Positions 1 through 9,741 of a DNA stretch of 27,160 nt are shown one piece after another. Below the pieces are notes generated by a model. It ran no database searches. It was not told where the DNA came from and saw only the letters and a program-made list of their open reading frames with translations. Position 1 is the stretch's first letter. Each line of letters opens with the position of its first letter. The stretch comes from Priapulus caudatus (Eukaryota; Priapulida; Priapulimorpha; Priapulimorphida; Priapulidae). The stretch is taken from NCBI RefSeq assembly GCF_000485595.1, contig NW_014577860.1, positions 79,630 to 106,789 of the forward strand, written 5' to 3'. The translations under genes and the position numbers were made by a program.

Positions 1-330
1 TATTTCTGCACCAGCCACCATCCACCGGCGAAGAGCCCCTTCATTCTCGGTAATTCCAATGACTCCACCATCCCCTTTCACTATAGCGTTTTGCTGTTCG
101 TGTATCTGATCGTGTGCCAAAGCAGAGAACTTGTGTGATGACTTCTGAGTGACAAAGTTCCCCTTGACAAATTCACGATGGATATCCACGGAATCGTTTG
201 GAAGTTCCTGAAGGTCCATTACATGCACTGTCAACCATCTGGCATAATGGTAATGGTCCATGGCAAACATCCACGGAATGATCGCCGTAAGGGTCTCCAC
301 ATACCGCGTGTAGTTGGCCTCCCGTTGTGA
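1..330 (-). CDS. Partial exon of a multicopy uncharacterised animal protein
   Basis: The minus strand is open for all 110 codons from 330 down to the window edge, in the frame whose last codon is 3-1. Visible motifs in order are IIPWMFAMDHYHYARWLTVH, then FSALAHDQIHEQQNAIVKG, then TENEGALRRWMVAGAE. The W-FA-DH--YARWL, HEQ-NA-VKG and LRRWM-AG-E pattern belongs, from memory, to a large family of uncharacterised proteins found in many copies in cnidarian, mollusc and other invertebrate genomes. Its biochemical role is unknown to me. The copy number suggests a link to a mobile element, but that is inference. The 5' boundary is unclear: the frame runs on into the GT/GC microsatellite, and a possible acceptor AG sits near 319. 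The C-terminal part lies outside the window. No stop or frameshift is seen, so this piece may be intact. Confidence 0.68.
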
Positions 331-370
331 TCGTGCGCGCGTGTGTGTGTGTGCGCGCGCGTGTGTGTAG
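331..370. repeat. GT/GC alternating microsatellite
   Basis: Alternating purine-pyrimidine tract made of GC, GT, GC and GT runs. It abuts the exon-like reading frame at 1-330. Such tracts can adopt Z-DNA, and they mutate fast. Confidence 0.9.
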
Positions 371-775
371 TAGATAGTATTGTTCAATTTTTCGTCATGG
401 TGGCCATATTGGAATTCAAAATGGCTGCCATATGGTTTGTCAGACATTTCAAATCAATCCATTATTGAAGTCAGCATGTCAAAATGCTCTTGTGTACCAA
501 ATTTCAGCGCCGCAAGTCATATTGAACCCAAGATAGTAATGTTCAATGTTTCATCATGTGGCCATATTGGAATTCAAAATGGCTGCCATATGGTTTGTCA
601 GATATGTCAAATCAATCCATTATTGAACTCAGCATGTCAAAATGCTCTTGTGTCCCAAATATAAGCGCCACATGTCATTTAGAACCCAAGATAGTAATGT
701 TCAATGTTTCGTTATGGTGGCCATATTAGAATTCAAGATGGCAATTTTTGAAATCAGCACCCCAAAATACCCCTG
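371..775. repeat. 158-bp tandem repeat, about 2.5 copies
   Basis: The landmark 'gatagta-tgttcaa' recurs with 'gttcaa' starting at 382, 541 and 699, so the period is 159 then 158 bp. Each unit carries 'ggccatattggaattcaaa' and, in the first two, 'atggctgccatatggtttg'. The third unit decays after about 760. Short open frames here are by-products of the repeat. From 776 to about 960 I see nothing recognisable. Confidence 0.85.
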
Positions 776-973
776 TATACAAAATTTCACCCTTTCTGCC
801 AGATGTGAACATTTTTTTCACATATCTGCCCCACTAGTAAGCGTGTGTAGTCTAGTTTTCTGTATAGTCGGTAGTGAAGTGTATCTCGTCGTGCAATAGA
901 AATAGCGGAGAGTAGTATTCCATTTCTGAGTTCGTGTTATTTATCAGTCACCTCTTATCTACCTATGGCGGCC

Positions 974-1127
974 GCTATCCACGCAACCTGTCACTACCCT
1001 ACGGAATGGGTGCCACGGGCGCACCTACCAAACCGTAGAGCCTGGGGAGCGGGAAGCTGAACGGCTTCCCTAGATTGGTGCAGTGACCAGCGGTTTGGTT
1101 CGGTAGTGGCAATACTTGCGTGGGTAG
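974..1127. other. Cloverleaf-like structured inverted repeat
   Basis: Nested complementary segments are visible. The outer arm around 974-998 pairs with 1101-1127 (core ccacgcaa with ttgcgtgg, then tcactacc with ggtagtgg). GGTGC 1009-1013 pairs with GCACC 1021-1025. CCAAACCG 1028-1035 pairs with CGGTTTGG 1091-1098. GGGAAGC 1051-1057 pairs with GCTTCCC 1064-1070. An exposed TTGGTGCAGTGACCAGC (from 1075) resembles a primer-binding site. It could be the leader of the gypsy element, a structured RNA or a small foldback element. I recognise no known RNA family. Confidence 0.5.
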
Positions 1128-1344
1128 CCACGTTTCTAGTATCGGTATAGTATCTGCTATCTAGTATCGTATCAGTTCTAATATCTGTTTTTCTCTCTAA
1201 GCACGAGTTGACGATACGGTCCGTATAGAATAGTGCGCGGGAGGATTTCCGGAACGGCCCCGGATCTCGAGGTCGGCAAGGTCATCGGGGTTCTATGAGG
1301 GGCAACCCGAATCAATATCGCGGGGGGACGCGATAGAGTGTGAT

Positions 1345-1760
1345 ATGGTGTTCCAGCCTCGGTCCGATTCGGCTGATCCACTTCGGCGGGATGCGGTGTC
1401 TTCGAGTCCGCGCCCGTCATGGCAGGTTGAGATACTGTTGTGTGGGCAGCGAGTGCCATTTGTAGTTGACACTGGGGCTGAGCTGTCTCTATTGAATCGT
1501 GTCACCTACGACGGCCTTCCAGCGCGGCGGCCGAGTCTCCATTCCTTGGAGGTTGCGTTGGTGATGTGCAAGGCGGGTCTCTGAGAGCCCGACATGGCGT
1601 CTGGGCGGAGTTGTTTCTCGGAGATCAGGTATTTAGGCATGAGTTAATCGTGATGGATAGCGGCCTTCGGGGAGGTTTACTGGGAATGGATTTCCTGAGA
1701 AGTTACGATTGCCTGATTGATGTCCGTAGGGGGCATTTGACTGTCGGTGATACATTGCAT
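1345..1760 (+). pseudogene. Retropepsin (protease) remnant of gypsy pol
   Basis: The frame from 1345 contains FVVDTGAELSLLN, the Asp-Thr-Gly active site of retroviral-type aspartic proteases, followed by a frame change near 1570-1580. The second half, with VMDSGLRGGLLGMDFLRSYD, reads in the next frame; GLLGMDFL is the usual C-terminal protease motif. The enzyme would cleave the Gag-Pol polyprotein. There is no gag upstream and the start is not a natural one, so this is a fragment of a fusion protein. A linker of about 170 codons leads to the reverse transcriptase. Confidence 0.8.
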
Positions 1761-2259
1761 GTTATGCACGAGAGCCCGGGGTTAGTCCCTTGCGAGATTG
1801 GAGCAGTGGATCGCGTAACGATCCCTGCTGGGCATAAATGTATCATCATGGGTGAGGCGGTTACCCCCTGGCGAGAGGATTGCCTTGCAATGGTAGAGCC
1901 ATTAGATTGTTTCAGAGCTGATATGGATGAGAATGGTATCCTGATGGCAAGGTGTCTGGTGGACATGTGTAATGGCCAGGTGCCTGTGTCAGTCCTGAAT
2001 TTAGGAGACGAGGATGTAGTTTTTGAGCCTGGGGAGTTACTGGCTCACCTCGAGGTGCGGGTAGTGAGGCGGTTGGGCACCGGTGAGTTCGGTGAGTCCT
2101 CGCCTCTTCCGGACAGTTCTGGTTTGCCGGCGCATATGCGGGTAATGTTGGAGACAATTGACTCTGGGTTGTCTCGTCAGGAGAGATGTGAGGTTTCAGC
2201 TCTGCTTCAAGAGTATGCGAGTTTGTTCACTGCTCCTGGTGAACAACTTGGGCAGACGG

Positions 2260-2812
2260 GGATGGTCAAGCACCGGATTGATACTGGCGCTCATTATCCC
2301 ATCAAGCAAGCTCCACGTAGAAGTCCGTTGGCTCGCCAAGAGATAATGAACGTGGAGGTCGATAAGATGTTGGCATCCGGTACCGTCCGGCCCAGCAGCA
2401 GTCCGTGGGCGTCCCCGGTGGTGTTGGTCACAAAGAAGGACGGCTCGACGAGGTTCTGCATAGATTATCGCAAGCTGAACAACGTTACCCGTAAAGATGC
2501 CTATCCACTGCCGAGGATCGAAGATACGCTGGATTCCTTGGACTGCGCCAGTTGGTTTTCTACTCTCGATTTAACCTCGGGTTATTGGCAAGTGGAGATG
2601 GATCCGGAGGATGTTGCAAAGACCGCGTTTGGGATGTGGAGAGGTGCCTACGACTTCTCCGTGATGTCGTTCAGTCTTTGCAACGCACCGGCGACCTTCC
2701 AGAGGTTGATGGAGTGTGTGCTTCGAGGTCTGCTGTGGACGGAGTGTCTTGTTTACATAGATGACATCATCATTTTTGGTAAGACCTTCGACCGAGCCAT
2801 TGGCAACCTGAC
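2260..2812 (+). pseudogene. Reverse transcriptase domain, truncated
   Basis: Fingers and palm motifs are in order: SSPWASPVVLVTKKDG, RFCIDYRKLN, YPLPRIEDTLDSL, FSTLDLTSGYWQV, CNAPATFQRLME and the catalytic LVYIDDIIIFG at about 2748-2782. The aspartates of motif A (LDL) and motif C (YIDD) are kept. Right after YIDD the sequence jumps out of frame into RNase H-like sequence. The connection/thumb region and the first part of RNase H, roughly 200 residues by comparison with typical gypsy Pol, are missing. It would copy the element RNA into cDNA, but this copy cannot be functional. Confidence 0.9.
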
Positions 2813-2814
2813 CA

Positions 2815-3060
2815 TTGGCGGCTGTGGTGACTTTCGTAAAGCAATTTCGGCACTATCTGTATGGTCGTCCATTTTTGGTGAGAACCGATCATGCTTCTTT
2901 GACTTGGTTGTTGAATTTCAAAGAGCCAGAGGGTGTAGTGGCGAGGTGGATTGCTTTTCTGGATACTTTTGACATGAGAATCGAGCACCGTGCGGGTAAG
3001 CTTCATGGCAATGCTGATGGCTTGTCACGTCAGCCCGTGTGCCGAAAGTGTAAGAGGGAA
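2815..3060 (+). pseudogene. RNase H C-terminal remnant
   Basis: The frame at 2815 reads VKQFRHYLYGRPFLVRTDHASLTWLL in two pieces and then the tether HRAGKLHGNADGLSR. This is the C-terminal half of the Ty3/gypsy RNase H, including the TDH aspartate. The N-terminal catalytic residues are missing because of the deletion that ends at about 2812. A Cys-rich stretch (CRKCKREDCPNC, about 3040-3080) and a variable linker follow before the integrase. Confidence 0.82.
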
Positions 3061-3529
3061 GATTGTCCGAATTGTTGTCTTCCTAGGGTGTGTCCAGATG
3101 GTCGTAGCGTCTCTCACGATCCCCCGTCGTTAGTCGCAGGGCGAGTGGTCGATACGAGCACGATCGTAGATCCATCGGTGGATGGTTTACCCCTTGAGGT
3201 GGGGGCGATGTCTGTTTGCTCGGTTGATGAGCATCAGATGGCTGCTCCTGCGGATGAAGCAGACACTGAGTTAGATGGTGTCTTATCGCAGTGGTCTACG
3301 CAGCAGATTCGTCAGTGGCAGCGAGAGGATGGTGCCATCTCTGCTGTCTTGAAGGTGTTGGCGGCAGGCGGTGTCCGTCCGCCCATCGCGGAGTTGTCGT
3401 CTTCTTCTCCAGAGGGGAAGGCTTATTGGGCACTTTGGGACGAGCTGGAGGTCCATGAGGGAGTGCTTTATCTTCGGCAGGTTTTGGACTGTCGGCCAAG
3501 CAGCGATGTTTTGTGTATGGTGGTCCCAC

Positions 3530-4570
3530 CAGTCATGCGCTGGGAGTTGTTCGAGATCATGCATGGTGGTCGGATTGGTGGACACTTCGGCATCACTAAG
3601 AGTTTGGCTAGGATCCGGCAGCGTTTTACTTGGCCGGGTATTCGGCAGGATGTTTTGAGGTGGGTTCGGGAGTGTGATTTATGTAGCAGGAGGAAACCAG
3701 GGCATCAATGCTCCCCTCTGTCAGCGGATTTCAACGGCACCGTGGGAGAGGATGGCCATTGATTTCATGGGTCCACTTCCCGAGACATCATCCGGCATGA
3801 AGTATATCCTTGTAGCTTGTGATTACTTCACGAAGTGGACGGAGGCGTTCGCTTTGCCGGATATGACTGCCCAGACAACAGCGGATTGTCTGGTTTCCGA
3901 GCTTTTTCTTCGTTTTGGAGTGCCTCGTCAGTTGCACTCTGATCAAGGGAGAAATTTTGAGTCCGGTCTGTTTACTGAGGTGTGTTCGCTGTTGGGCATC
4001 GAGAAGACTCGGACGACGCCCTACCATCCTCAGTCAGACGGAGTTGAGGTTCAACCGGACCTTACAGGATATGTTGAGTAAGGTTGTTAATGATTGACGA
4101 GATGACTGGGATACCCTTTTGCCTTGTTTTGGCGGCGTATCGGGGTACAACCCAGGAAAGTACCGGGGTTAGCCCTAATCTTATGATGTTTGGTCGTGAG
4201 GTGGGGATGCCCATTGATCTGATGTTCGACCCCCCTCCAGGTTCGGCTGACGAGGTCTGCCCTATCGAGTTTGTGGAGTGGGTTAAGCGTGCGACTCGAG
4301 AAGCACACGCCTATGCTCAAACACATTTGGGGCGAGCGGCACAACGTCAGAAGAGAGGTTATGACAGCAAGGTGCGTACCTCGGCGTTCTCTCCGGGTCA
4401 ATGGGTCTGGTACTTCTACCCTCCTGCAGATGTTAAGTTGGGACTCCCTTGGCGAGGGCCCTATTTGGTATTGCGGGAGGGGTAACGTTAGATGGATTCA
4501 GGCTTCTCCTGATAATGTAGTGAGGGTTGTGGCCGTAGATAACCTGAAAGTCTACGAGGGTGTGGATGCA
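3530..4570 (+). pseudogene. Integrase (zinc finger, DDE core, GPY/F) with frameshifts
   Basis: The HHCC finger reads HGGRIGGHFG then CDLCSRR (about 3560-3690). After a frame change near 3705 the core follows: MAIDFMGPLPE with the first Asp, LHSDQGRNFES with the second Asp, and HPQSDG before the Glu. The frame breaks again right after that Glu (about 4050), meets a stop at 4095-4097, and shifts near 4125. AAYRGTTQESTG-SP and FGRE follow. The GPY module is seen as WRGPYLVLREG, with a last shift near 4483 before ASPDNVVRVV-VDNLKVYEG. The domain inserts cDNA into host DNA. All three catalytic residues can still be found, but no single frame spans them. Confidence 0.88.
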
Positions 4571-5028
4571 CCAGTCTCCTGGTTGGGGGATCAGGCAGTT
4601 GGTGTTGACGCAGGTGTTGGTGGAGAGTCTGGTAGTCCGGGGAACGTGGCGGGTCAAGGTGCACCTGATCTGCGCGGCACGGATTCCCAGGTGATGGATG
4701 ACACAGAGTTGGACGAGTTTGTTGGCTCAGGATTTTCGCGTTCTAGCCTCAAGACACAAGCGGTTAAGTTGCAGCAAGTGGATGGTCCTCAGGCTGGTTC
4801 TGAGAGGGATCCTGTGAATCCATTGGTAGCTGGTCAATCGAGAGACCGTTTGGGTGGTTTTGAGTTCTCAAACCCAGTGTGTTGCACCGTACTGATTCGA
4901 GCAGTGGCTGTTGGGGGCACCCGAGGTAGTTGCGTCGCGTGTGTTCTCTAGCCGGCTGGTACCGCGCTACTCACCCACGGACATTCAGATTTATTACCCT
5001 TAATCGGAACGAGTGTCGGAGTTTGGGA
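4571..5028 (+). other. Post-integrase tail of the gypsy relic
   Basis: An open but low-complexity G/S/D-rich frame continues to a stop at about 4951. It has no recognisable chromodomain or envelope. Non-coding sequence then leads into the hairpin at 5029. Confidence 0.5.
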
Positions 5029-5066
5029 CGGATTCCGGAGTTTTGTTGTAAAAACTCCGGAATCCG
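5029..5066. other. Perfect 16-bp inverted repeat (hairpin)
   Basis: CGGATTCCGGAGTTTT (5029-5044) is the exact reverse complement of 5051-5066, with a 6-nt loop. An outer pair, TCGGAGTTT 5016-5024 with AAACTCCGA 5097-5105, encloses it. It lies between the end of pol and the presumed 3' LTR. Confidence 0.85.
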
Positions 5067-5170
5067 CACCATTTGATGGTCGAGGGAGTGGTGTGTAAAC
5101 TCCGACGTATTTCAGGAGATAGGGCTGATAGGGTTTCAGACCTATAGGGGAAGTCTGGTATTGTTGGTGT

Positions 5171-5192
5171 TCACGTGCTACGTGGCACGTGA
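5171..5192. promoter_or_regulatory. Paired CACGTG E-boxes in an 8-bp inverted repeat
   Basis: TCACGTGC (5171-5178) and GCACGTGA (5185-5192) are perfect inverted copies around TACGTG. Each contains the palindromic E-box CACGTG. If this is LTR sequence they could be bHLH factor sites; that is inference. From 5193 to 5478 I see only a short direct repeat (ttcaggtca twice, near 5200-5220). Confidence 0.45.
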
Positions 5193-5478
5193 TGAGTGTG
5201 TTTCAGGTCATTTCAGGTCAGGGAGCGAGACGGTGAGCGAAAGACGGATCCCTGAGAGAGTCCTGATTGTCCTGTGGAGGTAATGGGAGAAGAAAAACGA
5301 GGTGAGCTGCACAAAGCACTGTGGTTGTGAATCACCATGCACTCGTTTGGGTCGACCATGAGGGTCGAATGTCGTTGACGGTAGTGGTCTTGCACCTGCG
5401 CATGCACGGTTAAAAAACTAATGGGCGCATTGCCCTCTGTTTACTGTTGCAGCCGTGTGGCGGAGGTCCTGGGCAGAC

Positions 5479-7435
5479 ATGGCGACCGTCCCAGGAGGTG
5501 AGGAGGACCGGCCACCCACCGACCGGCCCGGCGGGAGCGAGCACCCAGCCGACGGATTGGAGGCCGTGGAGACTGCGGCGGAGGTCGTCGAGGACCTACT
5601 CCGAGAGGTGCCGCTGGGGAGCCCGATGGAGCTGGGCAAGGAGTGGCCGGAGATGCCATTCTCCGACGAGCTGCTGCTGTTGCCTCCGGCCTGGGATGTA
5701 GAGCCGGCACAAAAGAAGGCGAGGAGGAAGCCGTCCGCGGGAGAGAGCTCCGCGCAGCCGTCTACAGGAGAAAGATCCGCGCAGCCATCCGAAGGAGGGA
5801 GTGCGCAGCCATCCGGCCAGGGGGACGCAGCCCCAAGAGGTGTGGCGGGAGCCGCGGTCGGCGGTGATCGACCGGGGGCTGCTCCCCAGGTATCCACGAG
5901 CGTGGACTGGAGAATCTTCATGGCGGCTGCGACAGAGGCAGCGAGAAGGGGAATGGGCGCCTCCATCGGAGGTCGCCACAAGACGGAGCCCTGCCTCAGC
6001 GACACGAGAGAGGAGACGGGAGTCGCCTCGTCGCCACCACACCCAGAGGGGAGCTGGGCAAGACCGCGAGAGACAGGGGCACGAGAGGGCCACGAAGGTC
6101 ACCTCTAGACCCTGCCTGCCCCAGCGCGGTGAGGGGACGGGCTGGGCCCACCCCAGGGAGAATCCGGCTATACCTGCCATCCTGGTGAGGAAGCCAGCCG
6201 GGCCTCTGTACCGGCAGAGGCACTCCACCACCCGGGAGCAGCTTCGGCACGGGGCGGGGCGGGGCCGGCATTCTCGTGGTTCGGAGGGGCCATAGTGATC
6301 GCCCCTCGGCTGCAGAATGAGCAGTGGTACTGGTGCCTGGCATGCCAGGTACCGACGATGCACGCGCTCGACCACCACGCGGAGTACCACCGCAGCATCT
6401 GCACTCTGACGTGGTGCCCGGTGCCTGGGTGTTTAACAGCGGTACCCAGCGCTGTGCTCTACCAGCTGCAGAGTCATCTGCAGACGGAGCATCACTTGGA
6501 GCGAGACCACCACTTTGAGACGCCCGGGTGGCTGCAGCAGCGAGGTGCCGACAACCCCACTCATCGGAGGTCGACGAGCGGGTACCTGCGCCTGCAGGAG
6601 GAGCGCAGGCGCCTGCAAGGCGAGCGCAGAGGAGTGGCAGCGGCAGCACCACCAGTCGCCCCATCAACCGGCCGGCCTGGAGAGACGGGCGGCCATATGC
6701 GTCTGTGGTGGCAGGCGTTTCGGCCAGGCCTGTGGCTGCTTCCTGGCCATCCCTGAAGCGGGAGTCAAACGTTCAGGCGCACCAGAGGCATAAGGTGCAT
6801 GCCTCGGGAGCTGCGACGCCCACCGCATCCAGGCGGCGGATGTCACCCGACCGCTCGAGAAGGCGAGCGACGGGAGGACCAGCGGCAAGGGAGCAGGTGC
6901 CGCCTGAGAGACTGGCGAGAAGCCGACCGATCCCCGCCGCTGAAGGACGAGTACCGTCGTCCATCTCCCAGGTACCGCCCACGCCGACCTCGCCTGCGAG
7001 GCCTGCGTCGACAGCAGTGGAGGCACCGCTGGCGGTAGAGGTGCCCGCATCATCAGGAGTACCAGAGAGGCTGCTGGCGACGATGCGCGCACTGGAAATG
7101 CCTGGGGCACCTCTTGAGGGCGACTCTATCCAGAACATCACCTCGGAGCTGGTCAACGAGTTTCTGGGGTTGCTCTTCCAGCCCCCAGCCGACCTCCCAG
7201 CGTGGGACTACCCCGGCCTGAGCGACCCGGACGGCGGGCCAGCATTAGACCGGCTGGATCATATGTGAGTCCTCCAGCTGCATCAGGCACAGGCCTGGGG
7301 TAATGCCCAGCGACGTCGCGCCGAGAGCCTGGATAGGCGCATCCACGAGTTCCTGGAGGCGAGGACCCGCACCGTTCTGCGGTCGATGATGATCGCAAGC
7401 CAAGAGAGGGGGGATATGGCGCAAAAGTAGGTCTT
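5479..7435 (+). pseudogene. Broken gag-like / zinc-finger retroelement ORF
   Basis: An ATG at 5479 in good Kozak context (GACATGG) opens a P/A/E/G-rich frame with a small repeat (SAQPS three times, about 5745-5815). After frame changes around 6000-6290 a frame from 6295 shows two Cys/His units: WYWCLACQ with HALDHHAEYH, and CPVPGC with LQSHLQTEH, the latter a C-x4-C/H-x4-H finger. Another shift leads to an R/P-rich tail with GRPYASVVAG near 6680 and an acidic C-terminal part, stopped at 7266. A short open piece runs on to about 7429. Nucleic-acid binding is likely from the fingers. Its position before a purine tract and LTR-like DNA suggests a Gag-like protein of a pol-less element. I cannot name the family. 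Confidence 0.5.
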
Positions 7436-7485
7436 TCACCGGTACACCGCCATGCGCATCTTGGGATCGACCTGAGGGTCAATCT

Positions 7486-8540
7486 TGAAGAGGGGAGGAG
7501 TGTGGCGGTGGTACCGGTTGCCGCGAGCCCAGTGCTCGCCGGGGTTGAGTTTGCCCCAGGGGGGGAGTAAGTGTTGTGTTTGTGATCGGTTTTATGTTTG
7601 TAATGTCTTTTTGTGTGTTTCATGTGCGTTTTGTAAGTGTATTACTCAATTACTCAATTACTCACTCACCGCCGGATTCTATGGGGGCTGCCATTAGTCG
7701 CGATTGTAACCCCCTCTAGCGCCCGAGAGCGAGGCTAGCGTAGGAAAACAGCTGCCGAAAAGAGTGCCGTGTGCAAACCCAGCGTGGTTTGTTGTTGTTT
7801 GAGTGAGCGAGCGGGAAAGTTGAGGTAAAGAAAGTGCAGAGGAGTTGGAGAGTTTTAGAGAAGAGAGATTTAGTGCAGAGGAGGTAGGAAGAGAAGCCGA
7901 GCGCGCGGCGTGCGAGCGGCCGTTTTAGGTGCGACGGTTCGAGCGAGAGAGAGACTCATCGAGTGAGAACCGGGGACGAGAAAGAGTGAGTACAGCGAGC
8001 TGTTCTTTTGGCACACCGTCGGGGCTGAATAATAATAATACTTGATAGTAGAATCAATAATAACCGTAACGGCAATAGCAGTTGTAATAGTAATTTAATA
8101 GATATATTTAATAGCCCCTCGAGTAGCAGCATTAGGTGCATCGGGCGTTGAGTGCGTCCCTTGTGTGAGTGGCCGTACGGGTGTACCATCAGCCGGCTGT
8201 CTAGCCCTCCCCTACATGTTACAGTAATATCCGTATCTTTCTAGTAGCCCCGCGTCATAAGGTGCGCCGTGTTGTGTTGTGTCACTGTCTGTCCCGTGAC
8301 GTCCGTCGTCTGGCATTGTTGACTAACCACACCGAAGCCGGAACGAACGCTGGGTCCGGAGGAGTGAGCGCAGTAGCACTTAGGCGCTCGTGGGGGAGTG
8401 GAGACCGGGTGGCGACGATACGACGCACAAGGTAGGAATATCTATCTTGTATTTCTCGTTGCCACTATCCACCGTGTTGCACTGCACTATGCGTGAGGTA
8501 GACTGCTAGTTACTGCGTATTGTCAGGTGGCGCCCCTGGT
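7486..8540 (+). mobile_element. LTR-like segment after the gag-like ORF
   Basis: A purine tract (gaagaggggaggag, about 7486-7499) is followed by TGTGGCGGTGG, a typical polypurine tract/LTR start. A second candidate is the G-run at 7558-7566. Two primer-binding-like strings follow: ggtggcgacgatacg at about 8410 and ggtggcgcccctggtg at about 8526. The interior holds GA-rich DNA (7800-8000) and a short AAT-rich stretch (8028-8060). Without a matching second LTR the limits are estimates. Confidence 0.35.
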
Positions 8541-8574
8541 GTCGCGGAAAGACACAAAATGCTACAATATGAAC

Positions 8575-9483
8575 CTCTAAATAGAAATCTGTTTATTGCT
8601 TCAGATTTTTATATTCAACAAATAATCATTACGCAACCTTACTGACTAGATTAAGAGCCACAAACAGCACACTTTGAATCTATCGTTAGATTCTACGAAA
8701 TTATATTATGGCCTCACAGGCAAAAATACACATAAATGGGTGAAATGACAACTAGTAGGCATAAAGACATGTACAATGCCAAATAATAAGGTGCCTGTGA
8801 TAATAATGGCAATTAAAATATTTAGGCACTTACGATATAAAGTAATTGCATTGCATTACATTATGCGATATACAAAACTGGTAATGAATGGCTGTATGAA
8901 AATATGTGCCTCCGACTCCGAAAGGGAGTAATGCAACTTCACATCAGTTTTTTAAATATAGAAGAAATCAACAGTTATATTCAGTTTATAGGGGCTACTG
9001 AAATTGCTGTCAATTAAGGCACTTGATGCATCCAACATGTTAACAAAAGCCATGGATATAAAAGTCAAATGCTAAACTTGCTAACTCATAAATTATCACT
9101 AAAGAATTACGAAGCCACACGTTTCTTTTTCAGAAATTTCAAACCAAGATTGAGAAATGTGGAAATTTGCCACGGTGAACATTTCAAGCTTTACTAAAAG
9201 ACACAGAAATCTACCAACTGAAATATTATGCATATAAATATATAGAGTTGCAGTTACAGCACAAGTAAGGCACTGGAACCAACCTGATAGCACTGTAAGA
9301 CCAGGAGGACTCTTGATAGTTACGTTGGGCACTAAACACGCTCATTAATAGCAGATGACTAGGAAAATGCACTGTATTAGCATAATTACTGGATGACTAG
9401 GAGAACTCCTGTTATTCAGTATGGATCCAGAACAACCTTCCTAATACTGAGTACCTAGGAGAACTCCCCTGACAAGGGGGCAA
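8575..9483 (-). other. 3' UTR of the ABRA-like gene
   Basis: A/T-rich non-coding DNA between the stop codon at 9486-9484 and the poly(A) signal at 8597-8592, with no competing gene on either strand. Near the stop is a degenerate repeat of 'ctaggagaa' (about 9349-9490). Assigning it to the UTR is inference from position. Confidence 0.5.
8592..8597 (-). terminator. Poly(A) signal of the ABRA-like gene
   Basis: Minus-strand AATAAA (GCAATAAAC context). Cleavage would be expected about 10-30 nt further on, near 8565-8580. Confidence 0.5.
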
Positions 9484-9741
9484 CTAGGAGAAATCTTGGT
9501 AGTTGAGATTGATCTGCTCGATCTCGGCAGGCAGCTTCAGCAGCGTGATGACAACGTCGTCGTCGCGACGCTGGAACAGCATCTCGCCGTGGAACTCAAG
9601 GAGGCCTTGCTTGCGCGCGCGCAGCAGCATGCCGACGAGCTTGTTCGAGATTTTCGTGTAGATATTGAAGAGGTCGCCGAACTTGATGCGAAAGTAGCCG
9701 TCTGTGCATGGCGTGCCCATGTCAGAGATCACTTGGCACAC
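9484..9741 (-). CDS. ABRA: ABRA/STARS-like protein, exon 2 (Costars domain)
   Basis: Terminal coding exon, 85 codons plus TAG at 9486-9484. The acceptor is TTTCTGGGCAG ending at 9742, with a branch-point-like GCTAATC about 30 nt upstream. The exon opens with GTG TGC CAA in phase 0. Numbered in the joined 181-residue protein, it holds VCQVISDMG (97-105), IKFGDLFNIYTKISNKLVGM (115-134), LLRARKQGLLEF (135-146) and GEMLFQRRDDDVVITLLK (148-165). This matches the Costars domain of actin-binding Rho-activating proteins, especially the ISNK-VG-LLRARK and GEMLFQRRDDDV blocks. In vertebrates ABRA/STARS binds actin and promotes Rho/SRF signalling in muscle; ABRACL is a Costars-only relative. The extended N-terminus on exon 1 favours ABRA over ABRACL. 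No lesion is seen. Confidence 0.93.
   Translation of the reverse strand: MCQVISDMGTPCTDGYFRIKFGDLFNIYTKISNKLVGMLLRARKQGLLEFHGEMLFQRRDDDVVITLLKLPAEIEQINLNYQDFS

Larger units (their letters stand above)
1140..5200 (+). mobile_element. Ty3/gypsy LTR retrotransposon relic
   Basis: Protease, reverse transcriptase, RNase H remnant and integrase follow each other on the plus strand in Ty3/gypsy order. No gag frame is seen before the protease, where only about 200 bp separate it from the structured region. Pol is broken by at least five frame changes and one internal deletion, so the copy is dead. The ends given are approximate, because I could not match two LTR copies. Candidates for LTR or UTR sequence are about 840-1130 and about 5070-5430, the latter preceded by a purine stretch near 5081-5090. 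The integrase wording resembles the 412-type polyproteins common in animals. Confidence 0.85.

Noticed and set aside
380-899. Two open frames of 94 and 85 codons
   Set aside because: They repeat the same 158-bp tandem unit and have no start context or homology signal.
973-1130. Known RNA gene (5S rRNA, tRNA, U-snRNA or SRP RNA)
   Set aside because: Compared by eye with the conserved boxes of these families; none fits, so it is left as an unidentified structured element.
5418-7156. Long minus-strand frames (195, 264 and 223 codons)
   Set aside because: Shadow frames of the GC-rich plus-strand ORF; the zinc-finger motifs and the Kozak start are on the plus strand.
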